Source of the DNA: Pseudomonadota bacterium
GTDB taxonomy: Bacteria; Pseudomonadota; Gammaproteobacteria; Burkholderiales; Burkholderiaceae_C
Direction of reading: 5' to 3'
Length of the DNA stretch: 54,466 bases
Assembly (NCBI GenBank): GCA_963205115.1
Contig: CAUJHV010000028.1
Location: 1-54,466, forward strand
The position numbers were made by a program, and so were the translations under genes. The notes beneath the pieces were generated by a model. It was given only the letters and a program-made list of their open reading frames with translations, was not told the DNA's origin and searched no databases. Positions 8,943 to 17,075 of the stretch are shown one piece after another (the stretch's first letter is position 1; every line of letters starts with the position of its first letter).

Positions 8943-10314
8943 GCTTGCCGCTGCGGTCCAGCGCCGGGCCGTGCAGGTCCTCGAAGACCAGGCGCAGCGG
9001 GCCCATGTGCTGGCGCAGGAACAGCGCCTGCAAGGCGCGGCGGCAGTTCTCGCGCACGTCGGGAACGCGGCGCGACAGCGGGCCCAGGCCCAGGCACAGC
9101 GAGGCGGGGCCGGTTTGGCGCAGCTGGAAGTCGAACACCCGCGCTTCTTCTTCCAGCACGGCCACCAGGGCCAGCGGCAGCAGTGTCACCGCGCGGCCCG
9201 TGCGGCCGGGCAGCTGCAGGGCATCGTCGCACCGCCCCTGCACCTCGACCACGGGCAATTGGCAGCCGCAGGTGCAGCGTTCGGCGTCCAGCACGATGCG
9301 GTCGCCGATGTCCAGGCGGATGAGCGGCTGGAGGTGGTTGGCCAGATTGGTCAGCAGCGTGGTGTGCGAGGCCTGGCCGGCTGGCACCGCGCGTCCCTGT
9401 CGATCCACCGGCTCGAGGATCACCCAGTCGGCATTGACGTGCAGCCGCCCATGGCCGCACTCCCAGGCGATAGGCAGGAACTCCGATGCGCCATAGCTGT
9501 TGCACACGCGGGTGTCCAGCGCCGACTCGATGCGCGCGCGCATGGCCGGCGTGAGGGTCTCGCCGCCGGTCCAGACCTCGGCCGGGCGGCACTGCAGGCG
9601 TCCGGCGGCGGCTTCCTCGGCCAGCATCAGAGCCGCGGTGGGATAGGTGGCCAGCACCGTCGGCGCGAAGGCGTTCAAGCCCGCACACAGCGCCTCCACC
9701 GGCTGCAGGATGTCGAAGCTCCGCCCATTCGTCGCCCAGGGCGCGGTTTGGCGCAGCCGCTGCACCGAGACATGCGTGGCGAAGTGGCCGCCGGTGGCGA
9801 CCACGAAGGCCAAGCGCTCGGTCCAGTACATGGGGTCGAGCGCGCGCCGCCAGGGCCGTGGCGAGTGCCGCCGCGTGCCTTCGAGCGCGTCGTAGACCGC
9901 CATGGCCGCGAGGTCCTGCACGTAGATGGCCGGCTGCCCGGTGCTGCCGGAACTGGTCCAGACCCAGTAGCGGCCGAGGTAGGGCGTGCCCACGCAGCCG
10001 TGGTCGGCGCAGAAGTGGTCGAGGTCTGCTCGGTGCACGCTCGCGTCGCCGATGCGCGCGTCGAATTCGGCAAAGGCTTCCGGTTTGCGCGTGACCGGCA
10101 GATCGGCCAGCGCGGTGCGGGCCGGGTCCGTGCCGCGCAGCTGGCGCTCCCAATACGGTGCGCGCCGCGCCGCCTGCAGCAGCCGCGTCAGGCGCAGGCG
10201 CTGGCGCTGCTCGATGGCCTCGCGTGTGGCCTGACGCGCGATGAGCACGTCGCCGGTCACCCCCCAGGGCCCGGCGTCGCTGGGCGACGTGGGGAAGGCG
10301 GCGACCGTGCCCAT
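8914..10314 (-). CDS. PaaK-like AMP-dependent CoA ligase/adenylate-forming enzyme
   Basis: A 466-aa protein related to phenylacetate-CoA ligase. The P-loop-like WTSSGSTGQPAI lies at residues 119-130, an NSYGASEF adenine-binding segment follows, and a RLDIGDRIVL region and C-terminal SGKLKRIV with a candidate catalytic Lys close the fold. A CTCGCQLP cysteine cluster in the hinge resembles the zinc-like CxCG motif of PaaK relatives. The acid substrate is unknown. It starts 7 bp after the phaC stop, so the pair is probably co-transcribed and the ligase might feed acyl-CoA precursors to the synthase. Confidence 0.85.
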   Translation of the reverse strand: MGTVAAFPTSPSDAGPWGVTGDVLIARQATREAIEQRQRLRLTRLLQAARRAPYWERQLRGTDPARTALADLPVTRKPEAFAEFDARIGDASVHRADLDHFCADHGCVGTPYLGRYWVWTSSGSTGQPAIYVQDLAAMAVYDALEGTRRHSPRPWRRALDPMYWTERLAFVVATGGHFATHVSVQRLRQTAPWATNGRSFDILQPVEALCAGLNAFAPTVLATYPTAALMLAEEAAAGRLQCRPAEVWTGGETLTPAMRARIESALDTRVCNSYGASEFLPIAWECGHGRLHVNADWVILEPVDRQGRAVPAGQASHTTLLTNLANHLQPLIRLDIGDRIVLDAERCTCGCQLPVVEVQGRCDDALQLPGRTGRAVTLLPLALVAVLEEEARVFDFQLRQTGPASLCLGLGPLSRRVPDVRENCRRALQALFLRQHMGPLRLVFEDLHGPALDRSGKLKRIVALPR

Positions 10315-10321
10315 GGCCGGT

Positions 10322-12169
10322 TCACTCGCTGTAGCGTGTCATCACATACGTCCCGGGCGCCAGCCCGAGCCGGCTGCGCTGCGGTATCGGCGTGGCCGGC
10401 ACCGGCTTGCCGGAACGTGCCGCCAGCCAGGCCTGCCACGCGGGCCACCAGCTGCCTTCGTGGCGCTGCGCGCGTGTGAGCCACTCGCCGGACTCGATCC
10501 ACCCGCCTTGCGATTCCCGGTGGGCCATGCGGTAGCTGCGTCCGGGGTGACCGGGTTCGGAAACGATGCCCGCGTTGTGCCCGCCGCTGGTCAGCACGAA
10601 GTGGATGTCCGTGTCGGTCAGGTGGTGCAGCTTGTAGACCGAACGCCAGGGCGAGATGTGGTCGCGCTCCGTGCCGACCAGGAAGACCGGCAGGCGGATA
10701 TCGGCCAGCGAGACGGCCCGACCGTCGACGCGGTAGCTGCTGGTGGCCAGTGCGTTGTGCAGGTAGAGGGAGGTCAGGTATTCGTGGTGCATGCGCGCCG
10801 GCATGCGCGTGGTGTCGGCATTCCAGGCCATCAGGTCGCTCTTCTGCTCGCGCTCGCCCATCAGGTATTCGCGCATCCGCCGCGTCCACACCAGTTCGCG
10901 CGAGTGCAGGAACTGGAACGAGCCGGCCATCTGCTTGCCGGTGAGATAACCCTGGTTGCGCGTGATCTCGTCGAGGTAGCCGACCTGGCTCTCGTCGATG
11001 AACAAGCCCAGCTCGCCCGGCTCGGAGAAGTCGGTCTGCGCGGCCAGCAACGTCAGGCTGGCCAGCGGGGGCAGGCCCGCATCGGCCTGCGGCCCCTGGT
11101 GGGCCAGCGCCGCCGCGGCGATGGCCAGCAGCGTGCCGCCCAGGCAGTAGCCCATGGTGTGCACGGAAGTGCCGCGCGCGTGCAGGTCGGCCACCGCGCG
11201 CAGGGCCTCGCGCACGCCGAGCTGCAGGTAATCGTCCATCGTCAGGTCGCGGTCGTCGACGTCCGGGTTCAGCCACGACACCATGTAGACCGTGTGCCCC
11301 TGGCCGACCAGGTAGCGCACCAGCGAGTTGTGCGGCGACAGATCGAGGATGTAGAACTTCATGATCCACGAGGGCACGATCAGCAGCGGCTCGGGATGGA
11401 CCAGCGTCGTCTGCGGCGCGTAGCGGATCAACTCGATCAGGCGGTTGCGGTAGACGACGGCGCCCGGCGTCGTCGCCAGGTCCTGGCCGACGCGGAAATG
11501 CGCCGCTTCGGCCTCGGCCTGCGGATCGGGCAGGCGGGCCATGTCGCGCCACCAGTTCATCGCCCCCTGGACCAGGTGCTCGCCGCGCGAATCCATCGCA
11601 TCCTTCAGCACCACCGGGTTGGTCGCCAGCCAGTTGGCCGGGGCCAGCATGCCCAGCCACTGCTGCGCAAAGAAGCGGGTCATCTGGGCGTGGTGGGCCG
11701 TCATGCCTGGCACGACGGCCGCCTGGCGCCAGAAGGCTTCGGCCTCGCGGAAGCCCGCGCGCCAGACGCTGAAGGGCCACTGCGCCCAGGCCGGATGCCG
11801 AAAGCGCGGGTCGTCGTCGACACGGGCGACTCTGTCGTCGGCGCTGCCGTCGGCGCTGTCAACGCCATCCGCGGGGAGCACGGCCTGTGCAAGTGTGCGC
11901 GACGCGGCTTGTGCCGCGTGTGCGCCGAGCTCCATCTGTCGACCGGGCGATGCGCCCAGATGCCAGGCCCAGTCCGCCCAGGCCAGGGCCATCGAGACGG
12001 GCGACAGGCCGCCGGTCAAGGGCTCGACGCTGGTGTGGACGATGCGGTCCAGGCGCTCGGTGGGGGTTTCGGCCGCATGTGCGGGCGCGGCGGGTGTGAC
12101 ACCGGCGAGAACCGGTGCGTCCACGGGCTTGGCGTGCGCCGCCGGCCGGCGGGCAGGGCGGGTGCTCAT
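10322..12169 (-). CDS. phaC: Poly(3-hydroxyalkanoate) synthase
   Basis: A 615-aa alpha/beta-hydrolase-fold PHA synthase that polymerises hydroxyacyl-CoA. The lipase-like box GYCLGG, with Cys in place of Ser, lies near residue 340. The conserved PWIMKFYILDLSPHNS-type stretch (here PSWIMKFYILDL), an acid in GTERDHISPW and the His of SGGHNAGIV complete the active site. The N-terminus up to residue 40 is Pro/Ala-rich. Length fits the single-subunit class I/II enzymes. No phaA/B or phasin gene is adjacent; the downstream partner is the PaaK-like ligase. This arrangement suggests a secondary PHA synthase. Confidence 0.93.
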   Translation of the reverse strand: MSTRPARRPAAHAKPVDAPVLAGVTPAAPAHAAETPTERLDRIVHTSVEPLTGGLSPVSMALAWADWAWHLGASPGRQMELGAHAAQAASRTLAQAVLPADGVDSADGSADDRVARVDDDPRFRHPAWAQWPFSVWRAGFREAEAFWRQAAVVPGMTAHHAQMTRFFAQQWLGMLAPANWLATNPVVLKDAMDSRGEHLVQGAMNWWRDMARLPDPQAEAEAAHFRVGQDLATTPGAVVYRNRLIELIRYAPQTTLVHPEPLLIVPSWIMKFYILDLSPHNSLVRYLVGQGHTVYMVSWLNPDVDDRDLTMDDYLQLGVREALRAVADLHARGTSVHTMGYCLGGTLLAIAAAALAHQGPQADAGLPPLASLTLLAAQTDFSEPGELGLFIDESQVGYLDEITRNQGYLTGKQMAGSFQFLHSRELVWTRRMREYLMGEREQKSDLMAWNADTTRMPARMHHEYLTSLYLHNALATSSYRVDGRAVSLADIRLPVFLVGTERDHISPWRSVYKLHHLTDTDIHFVLTSGGHNAGIVSEPGHPGRSYRMAHRESQGGWIESGEWLTRAQRHEGSWWPAWQAWLAARSGKPVPATPIPQRSRLGLAPGTYVMTRYSE

Positions 12170-12280
12170 GGGCCCATTCTGAGCGTCACTGCGGCTGCGG
12201 TCTTGATCCAGGCCAATGCGGCCCTGTCCACGCAGCGGGCTTGCGCGGCAGCGTCAGGGGGCCGGGAGCGGCCGCGCCGC

Positions 12281-13189
12281 TCAGGCCTGGCGCAGCCAGG
12301 CCAGGGCTGTCAGGGCCAGCGGCAGGCCCATCATCGCGATGAGGGTCGACAAGGTCACCAGCCCGGCCACGTAGCCGCCGTGGCCGCCCATGCGCACGGC
12401 CAGCACGTAGGCGCTGGAGGCGGTGGGCATGGCCGAGAACGCGACAACGATGGTCTGCTGCGCCTGCGGCATCGGCACCAGGCTCACCAGCAGCAGCGCC
12501 AGGGCCGGCAAGGCGAGGTGCCGGATCGTCAGGAAGGCCGCAGCCAGGCGCGGGCCCTCGCGCAGCGCGCCCATCTGCAGGCCGGCACCCACGGCCATCA
12601 GGCCCAGCGGCAAGGCCGCCGTGCCCACGCGCTGGATGGTGGTCTGCATCACCTCGGGCAGGCGCAGTCCCAGCATATTGCCCACCAGGCCGGCCACGGT
12701 GGAGATGATCAGCGGGTTGCGCACCAGCTCCCTCAGATAACCGTGGCCGCCATGGCGCGCCAGCGGCCAGACCGCCGCGATGTTGCACAGCGGCACGCTC
12801 ACCGACACCAGCACCGCCATCCAGGCCAGGCCCTGCGCGCCGTCCAGGCGCTGGGCCAGTGCCAGCGCGACATAGGAGTTGAATCGAAAGGCCGTCTGCG
12901 CGCCGGAGGCATGCAGCCGCGCATCCACGCCGGCAAAACCCCGCAGCGCGTAGGCCAGCAGCACGCCGGCGCCGACGATCGCCAGGCCGCTGCCGGCCAG
13001 CGGCAGCGCGGTGTGCACGCGCAGCGGGTTGCTCAGGATCGCGTGGAAGAGCAGGGCCGGGAAGAGCAGGTAATAGACCAGGCGCTCGGCGCCATCCCAC
13101 ACCGGGCGGTTCAAGGGCGTGTGTCGGCAAATGACCCAGCCAAGGGCGATCAGCAGGAAGTCCGGCAGCAGGACGAAGGCATCGGGCAT
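12281..13189 (-). CDS. AEC family (auxin efflux carrier-like) transporter
   Basis: A 302-aa membrane protein with about eight to ten hydrophobic helices. Family hallmarks include LLPDFLLIALGWVICR at the N-terminus, VRNPLIISTVAGLVGNMLGL mid-protein and the C-terminal SAMPTASSAYVLAVRMGG motif. Bacterial AEC proteins transport small organic acids such as malate or malonate; the substrate here is unknown. The start at 13189 was chosen because it begins directly at the first membrane helix. It is divergent from the chalcone-isomerase-like gene across 77 bp. Confidence 0.92.
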   Translation of the reverse strand: MPDAFVLLPDFLLIALGWVICRHTPLNRPVWDGAERLVYYLLFPALLFHAILSNPLRVHTALPLAGSGLAIVGAGVLLAYALRGFAGVDARLHASGAQTAFRFNSYVALALAQRLDGAQGLAWMAVLVSVSVPLCNIAAVWPLARHGGHGYLRELVRNPLIISTVAGLVGNMLGLRLPEVMQTTIQRVGTAALPLGLMAVGAGLQMGALREGPRLAAAFLTIRHLALPALALLLVSLVPMPQAQQTIVVAFSAMPTASSAYVLAVRMGGHGGYVAGLVTLSTLIAMMGLPLALTALAWLRQA

Positions 13190-13266
13190 GCCCGCAGTCT
13201 GCCAGCCCTTGTCAGCCGCGCTGCTCTGCCGGACGTTGTGCGTGGATCGGCCAGAATCCTTTCCTG

Positions 13267-13878
13267 ATGACCCGTTCGCCTCATCCTGTCTCCCGCCGCG
13301 CCATCCTGGGCCTGGCGGCCGGCGTGGTGCTGCCCGCCATCGCATGGCCCCAGGCTGCTGCCGTGCGCTACGAGGGCCAGTCCTTCGACACGCGCGTCCG
13401 CCTGGCTGGCGCCGAATTGCGCCTGAATGGCACGGGTGTGCGCCAGGTGGCTTGGTTCAAGGGTTATCTGGCGGCGCTGTACCTGACGGTGCCCGCATCC
13501 ACCGCGGCCGATGCCGTGGCCGCCGCGGGCCCCAAGCGCATCCAGCTGCGCATGCTGCACGAGGTGCCGGCGGTCGAGTTCAGCAAGGCCCTGCGCAAGG
13601 GCGTGGCGCGCAATGCCGCGCCGTCCACGCCCGAGGCCCTGAACGAACGTGTCGAGCGCCTGGTGCGCGACATCGACGCCATTGGCAAGGTGCGTGCCGG
13701 CGACCGTGTCGACCTCGATTTCGAGCCGGGCCGCGGCCTGCTGATGTCGATCAACGGCACCCTGCGCTCGGGCCCGATTCCCGGCGATGACTTCTACGGC
13801 GCGCTGCTGCGCTCGTTTGTGGGCGAGCGCGTGTACGACGACAAGATGCGTGCCGGTCTGCTGGGCCAGAAGCCCTGA
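13267..13878 (+). CDS. Chalcone isomerase-like family protein, exported
   Basis: A 203-aa protein with an SRRAILGLAAGVVLPAIA leader, so probably exported, possibly by Tat. The mature part (YEGQSFDTRVRLAGAELRLNG, VAWFKGYLAALYL, PGDDFYGALLRSFVG) matches the bacterial chalcone-isomerase-like family (Pfam Chalcone_3). Bacterial members have no established flavonoid role and may bind fatty acids. It is followed at 88 bp by the Bug receptor gene. Confidence 0.88.
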   Translation: MTRSPHPVSRRAILGLAAGVVLPAIAWPQAAAVRYEGQSFDTRVRLAGAELRLNGTGVRQVAWFKGYLAALYLTVPASTAADAVAAAGPKRIQLRMLHEVPAVEFSKALRKGVARNAAPSTPEALNERVERLVRDIDAIGKVRAGDRVDLDFEPGRGLLMSINGTLRSGPIPGDDFYGALLRSFVGERVYDDKMRAGLLGQKP

Positions 13879-13966
13879 TGGCCGCGCACGGGATGTCGAT
13901 CTGCCGCAGCGGTTGCCCCCCGCGTCCTGCCACCCGAATCTCTTTTCCCTCATGGAGAGTCTGTCG

Positions 13967-14950
13967 ATGAAACGTTCCACCCTCGTCAAGGGCCTGTCGC
14001 TGGCCACCCTGGTCGCCACCGCGGGCCTGCCGCTGGCCGCGCATGCGCAGACCTACCCCAGCAAGCCGGTGCGCCTGATCGTGCCCTTTGCGCCGGGCGG
14101 CACCACCGACATCGTCGCGCGAGTGGTCAGCGAAAAGCTGGGCGCGGCGCTGGGCCAGTCGGTGGTCGTCGAGAACAAGGCCGGCGGCGGCGGCTCGGTG
14201 GGGGCGCTGGAGATGATCCGCGCCACGCCCGACGGCCACGTGCTGGGCATGGCCACGGTCTCCACGACGGCCGCCAATCCGGCCATCAACCCCAAGATCG
14301 GCTACGACCCGGCGGTGGACTTCACGCCCATCACCAACATCGCCGCCACGCCCAATGTCATCGCCGTGCATCCCAGTTTCCCGGCGCGCGACTACAAGGC
14401 CTTCGTGGCGGAGCTGAAGAAGAACCCGGGCAAGTACAGCTACGCCAGTTCCGGCACGGGTGGCATCGGCCATCTGCAGACCGAGCTCTACAAGAGCCTG
14501 GCGGGTGTGTTCATGACGCACATCCCGTACCGCGGCGCGGGCCCGGCGCTGAACGACACCGTGGCCGGCCAGGTGCCCGTGATCTTCGACAACCTGCCCT
14601 CGGCGCTGCCCTTCATCAAGGAAGGCCGGCTGATTCCGCTGGTGGTGGCCGCGCCGCAGCGCCTGGCCCAGTTGCCGAACGTGCCGACCTTCAAGGAAGT
14701 CGGCCTCGAGCCCGTCAACCGCATGGCCTACTACGGCGTGCTGGCGCCCAAGGGCACGTCGCCCGAGGTCGTCAACAAGGTCTACATGGCCGTCAAGAAG
14801 GTGCTGGAGGACCCGGGCGTGCGCAAGCGTATCGAGGACACCGGCTCGCTGGTGATCGGCAACACGCCGGCTGACTTTGCCGTGCAGATGAAGGCCGAAC
14901 TGGCCGTCTACAAGGACGTGGTGAGCAAGCAGAAGCTGAAGCTGGATTGA
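13967..14950 (+). CDS. Tripartite tricarboxylate transporter receptor (Bug family) periplasmic protein
   Basis: A 327-aa substrate-binding protein with a clear Sec signal peptide ending AAHAQTYPSKPVRL. The Bug signatures VRLIVPFAPGGTTDIVAR, VVENKAGGGGSVGA and YASSGTGGIGHL are all present. Family members bind carboxylates for TctAB-type transporters, but most are orphans, as here. The start at 13967 is preceded by GGAGAG at a 7-bp spacing. An in-frame ATG at 13952 is less likely because that GGAG lies inside it. Confidence 0.95.
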   Translation: MKRSTLVKGLSLATLVATAGLPLAAHAQTYPSKPVRLIVPFAPGGTTDIVARVVSEKLGAALGQSVVVENKAGGGGSVGALEMIRATPDGHVLGMATVSTTAANPAINPKIGYDPAVDFTPITNIAATPNVIAVHPSFPARDYKAFVAELKKNPGKYSYASSGTGGIGHLQTELYKSLAGVFMTHIPYRGAGPALNDTVAGQVPVIFDNLPSALPFIKEGRLIPLVVAAPQRLAQLPNVPTFKEVGLEPVNRMAYYGVLAPKGTSPEVVNKVYMAVKKVLEDPGVRKRIEDTGSLVIGNTPADFAVQMKAELAVYKDVVSKQKLKLD

Positions 14951-15006
14951 GCGACGGCACGCGCCCCGATCCACGCCCTGCGGCAGCATCGCAGGGTGTG
15001 GCGGCC

Positions 15007-15903
15007 ATGCCCGCAGCGAGCGCCGCGCTGATCGACCGCTTTGTCGATGCGCTGTGGGTCGAGGACGGGCTGGCCAAACTCACGCTGTCGGCCTACCGGC
15101 GCGACCTGGGCCTGCTGGCCGAATGGATGGCTGCACAGGACGGCCGCGCGCTGGATGCCGCGCGCGAGAGCGATCTGCTGGGCTACATCGCGGCACGCCA
15201 CGCGGCCAGCCGCGCCACATCGGCCAACCGGCGGCTGTCGACCTTCCGCCGCTTCTTCCGCTGGGCGGTGCGCGAGCGGCTCGTCGACGCGGACCCCACC
15301 GTGCGCATGGTCGCCGCGCGCCAGCCGCTGCGCGTGCCCAAGTCGCTGAGCGAGGCGCAGGTCGAGGCCCTGCTGGGCGCGCCCGACGTGGACACCGCGC
15401 TGGGCCTGCGCGACCGCGCGATGCTCGAGCTGATGTACGCCAGCGGGCTGCGCGTGAGCGAGCTGGTGGGCCTGAAGAGCGTGCACCTGAGCCTGTCCGA
15501 CGGCGCGCTGCGTGTGATGGGCAAGGGCTCGCGCGAGCGGCTCGTGCCCTTTGGCGCCGAGGCGCATGCCTGGCTGCAGCGCTGGATGGCCGCGCCGCGC
15601 GCCGAAGTGCTGGGGCGCCGCAGCAGCGACGCGCTGTTTGTCACCGCACGCGGCGGCGCGATGACGCGCCAGATGTTCTGGAAGCTGGTGCGCAAGTACG
15701 CGGTGCTGGGCGGCGTGACCGCGCCGCTGTCGCCGCACGTGCTGCGCCACGCCTTCGCCACGCACCTGCTGAACCACGGCGCCGACCTGCGCGCGGTGCA
15801 GATGTTGCTGGGCCATGCGGACATCGCGACCACGACGATCTACACGCACGTGGCGCGCGAGCGGCTGCGGCAGTTGCACGCCAAGCACCATCCGCGCGGT
15901 TGA
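15007..15903 (+). CDS. xerD: Tyrosine recombinase XerD-like (chromosome dimer resolution)
   Basis: A 298-aa tyrosine recombinase from this ATG, the usual XerC/D length. Catalytic residues are Arg in ASGLRVSEL, Lys in MGKGSRER, HVLRHAFATHLL, the His in LGHADIATTTIYTH and its Tyr. XerCD resolves chromosome dimers at dif near the terminus. A TTG at 14947 overlapping the Bug stop would add 20 low-complexity residues and is an alternative start. XerD rather than XerC is assigned from the HVLRHAFATHLLNHGADLR wording and is less certain than the family. Confidence 0.9.
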   Translation: MPAASAALIDRFVDALWVEDGLAKLTLSAYRRDLGLLAEWMAAQDGRALDAARESDLLGYIAARHAASRATSANRRLSTFRRFFRWAVRERLVDADPTVRMVAARQPLRVPKSLSEAQVEALLGAPDVDTALGLRDRAMLELMYASGLRVSELVGLKSVHLSLSDGALRVMGKGSRERLVPFGAEAHAWLQRWMAAPRAEVLGRRSSDALFVTARGGAMTRQMFWKLVRKYAVLGGVTAPLSPHVLRHAFATHLLNHGADLRAVQMLLGHADIATTTIYTHVARERLRQLHAKHHPRG

Positions 15904-16127
15904 ACACCCACGCGTGGCAGATGAGCCGCGGCGAGCAGTGGCCAGCCGACCCAGCCGGTCTGGTCTTCGTCGACGCCGACGGGGCCCGCTGCTCAATCAC
16001 GGTCCAGGGACGCGACAGAGGGTTCACGGCCCTCGCGCCGGGACGGGTGGTGGCGCCAGTCTCGGCGCACCGATCGCCGCCCGGCCACTGGCCAGCCGCA
16101 GACCGCGCCGTGCCTGGGGCTGGCCGC

Positions 16128-16562
16128 TCAGGCCGGCCCCTTCGGCCCGCAGAGGAACGGCGCGGCGCGCCCGCCGCTGTGGTAGGCATATTCCTTGCGG
16201 CCCACGCGCAGCCGGATCTGCACGCCGTCCTGCAGAACCTGCAGGTACATCATGCCGGGACGCGGGCAGCCCAGGCTGGAGTCGGGCCAGGCGACGCTGC
16301 GTGCGTCGACCACCACGATGCGTGCGGCATCGATGGACAGCCGGCGTGCCAGATCGGCAACGGCGTGCCGGACCAGCGGCTCGAGCGGCTCGGGTGTCTT
16401 CATGGCGGATGATGCCGGCGCGGCAGGGCGGGGCGCCGAGGTGGCCGCAGGCGTGGTGTCGGTGGCCGTAAGCGCGGGCCGTGGGGCATCTGCCGCACAG
16501 GCCGGCGATGCCGCCAGAGCCGGCAGCACGATGGCGAGTGCGCTCAAGTGATGGTGGGGCAT
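16128..16562 (-). CDS. Exported conserved hypothetical protein
   Basis: A 144-aa protein with a signal peptide (about 23 residues, ending ACAADAP), an Ala/Pro/Thr-rich linker, then a compact C-terminal domain. The domain contains WPDSSLGCPRPGMMYLQVL, then IRLRVGRKEYAYHSGG and PFLC. The SLGCP...G..YxQ...G..I.L...G..Y.YH.G....LC pattern recurs in uncharacterised secreted proteins; the two cysteines could form a disulfide. Function is unknown. It is divergent from the DUF1428 gene. Confidence 0.75.
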   Translation of the reverse strand: MPHHHLSALAIVLPALAASPACAADAPRPALTATDTTPAATSAPRPAAPASSAMKTPEPLEPLVRHAVADLARRLSIDAARIVVVDARSVAWPDSSLGCPRPGMMYLQVLQDGVQIRLRVGRKEYAYHSGGRAAPFLCGPKGPA

Positions 16563-16686
16563 GCGGCAGTGTAGAACTCGGCCGAGCCCGCGGGCCCTGT
16601 CGATGCATCTGGCCGCGCTTCATCGATACGATGCGAAGCGCCCAGCAGCGGGTACGCGGGCTGCTCAACCCCACAGGAGTGACAAC

Positions 16687-17055
16687 ATGTCCTACATCGA
16701 TGGTTTTGTCATCGCGGTTCCCAACGCCAACAAACAGAAGTTCATCGAGCACGCGCGCCATTTCGACGCGCTGTTCCTCGAGCTCGGCGCCATCCGTGTG
16801 GTCGAGAGTTGGGGCGACGACGTGCCCGACGGCAAGGTCACCGATTTCCGCCGCGCGGTGCAGGCCACGGCCGAGGAGACCGTGGCCTTTTCGTGGGTCG
16901 AGTGGCCGGACAAGGCCACGCGCGACGCGGGCATGAAGAAGATGATGGAAGACCCGCGCATGGATCCGTCCACGCCCGGCAATCCGCCCATGCCGTTCGA
17001 TGGCAAGCGCGTGATCTTCGGCGGCTTCGAGCAGGTGGTCGAAGTGAAGGCTTGA
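16687..17055 (+). CDS. DUF1428 family protein
   Basis: A 122-aa protein matching the DUF1428 (YbaA-like) family: MSYIDGFVIAVP at the start, WGDDVPDGKVTDF, FSWVEWPDKATRD, MPFDGKRVIFGGFE near the end. These small proteins have a dimeric ferredoxin-like (ABM-like) fold and no established reaction. AGGAG at 16674-16678 precedes the ATG at 8-bp spacing. It stands alone, convergent with the aromatic operon. Confidence 0.92.
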   Translation: MSYIDGFVIAVPNANKQKFIEHARHFDALFLELGAIRVVESWGDDVPDGKVTDFRRAVQATAEETVAFSWVEWPDKATRDAGMKKMMEDPRMDPSTPGNPPMPFDGKRVIFGGFEQVVEVKA

Positions 17056-17075
17056 GCGGCGCCGGCCGCAGGGTC

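Noticed and set aside
14947..15903. TTG start for xerD
   Set aside because: The extra 20 residues are low complexity, and the ATG at 15007 gives the standard 298-aa length; kept only as an alternative.
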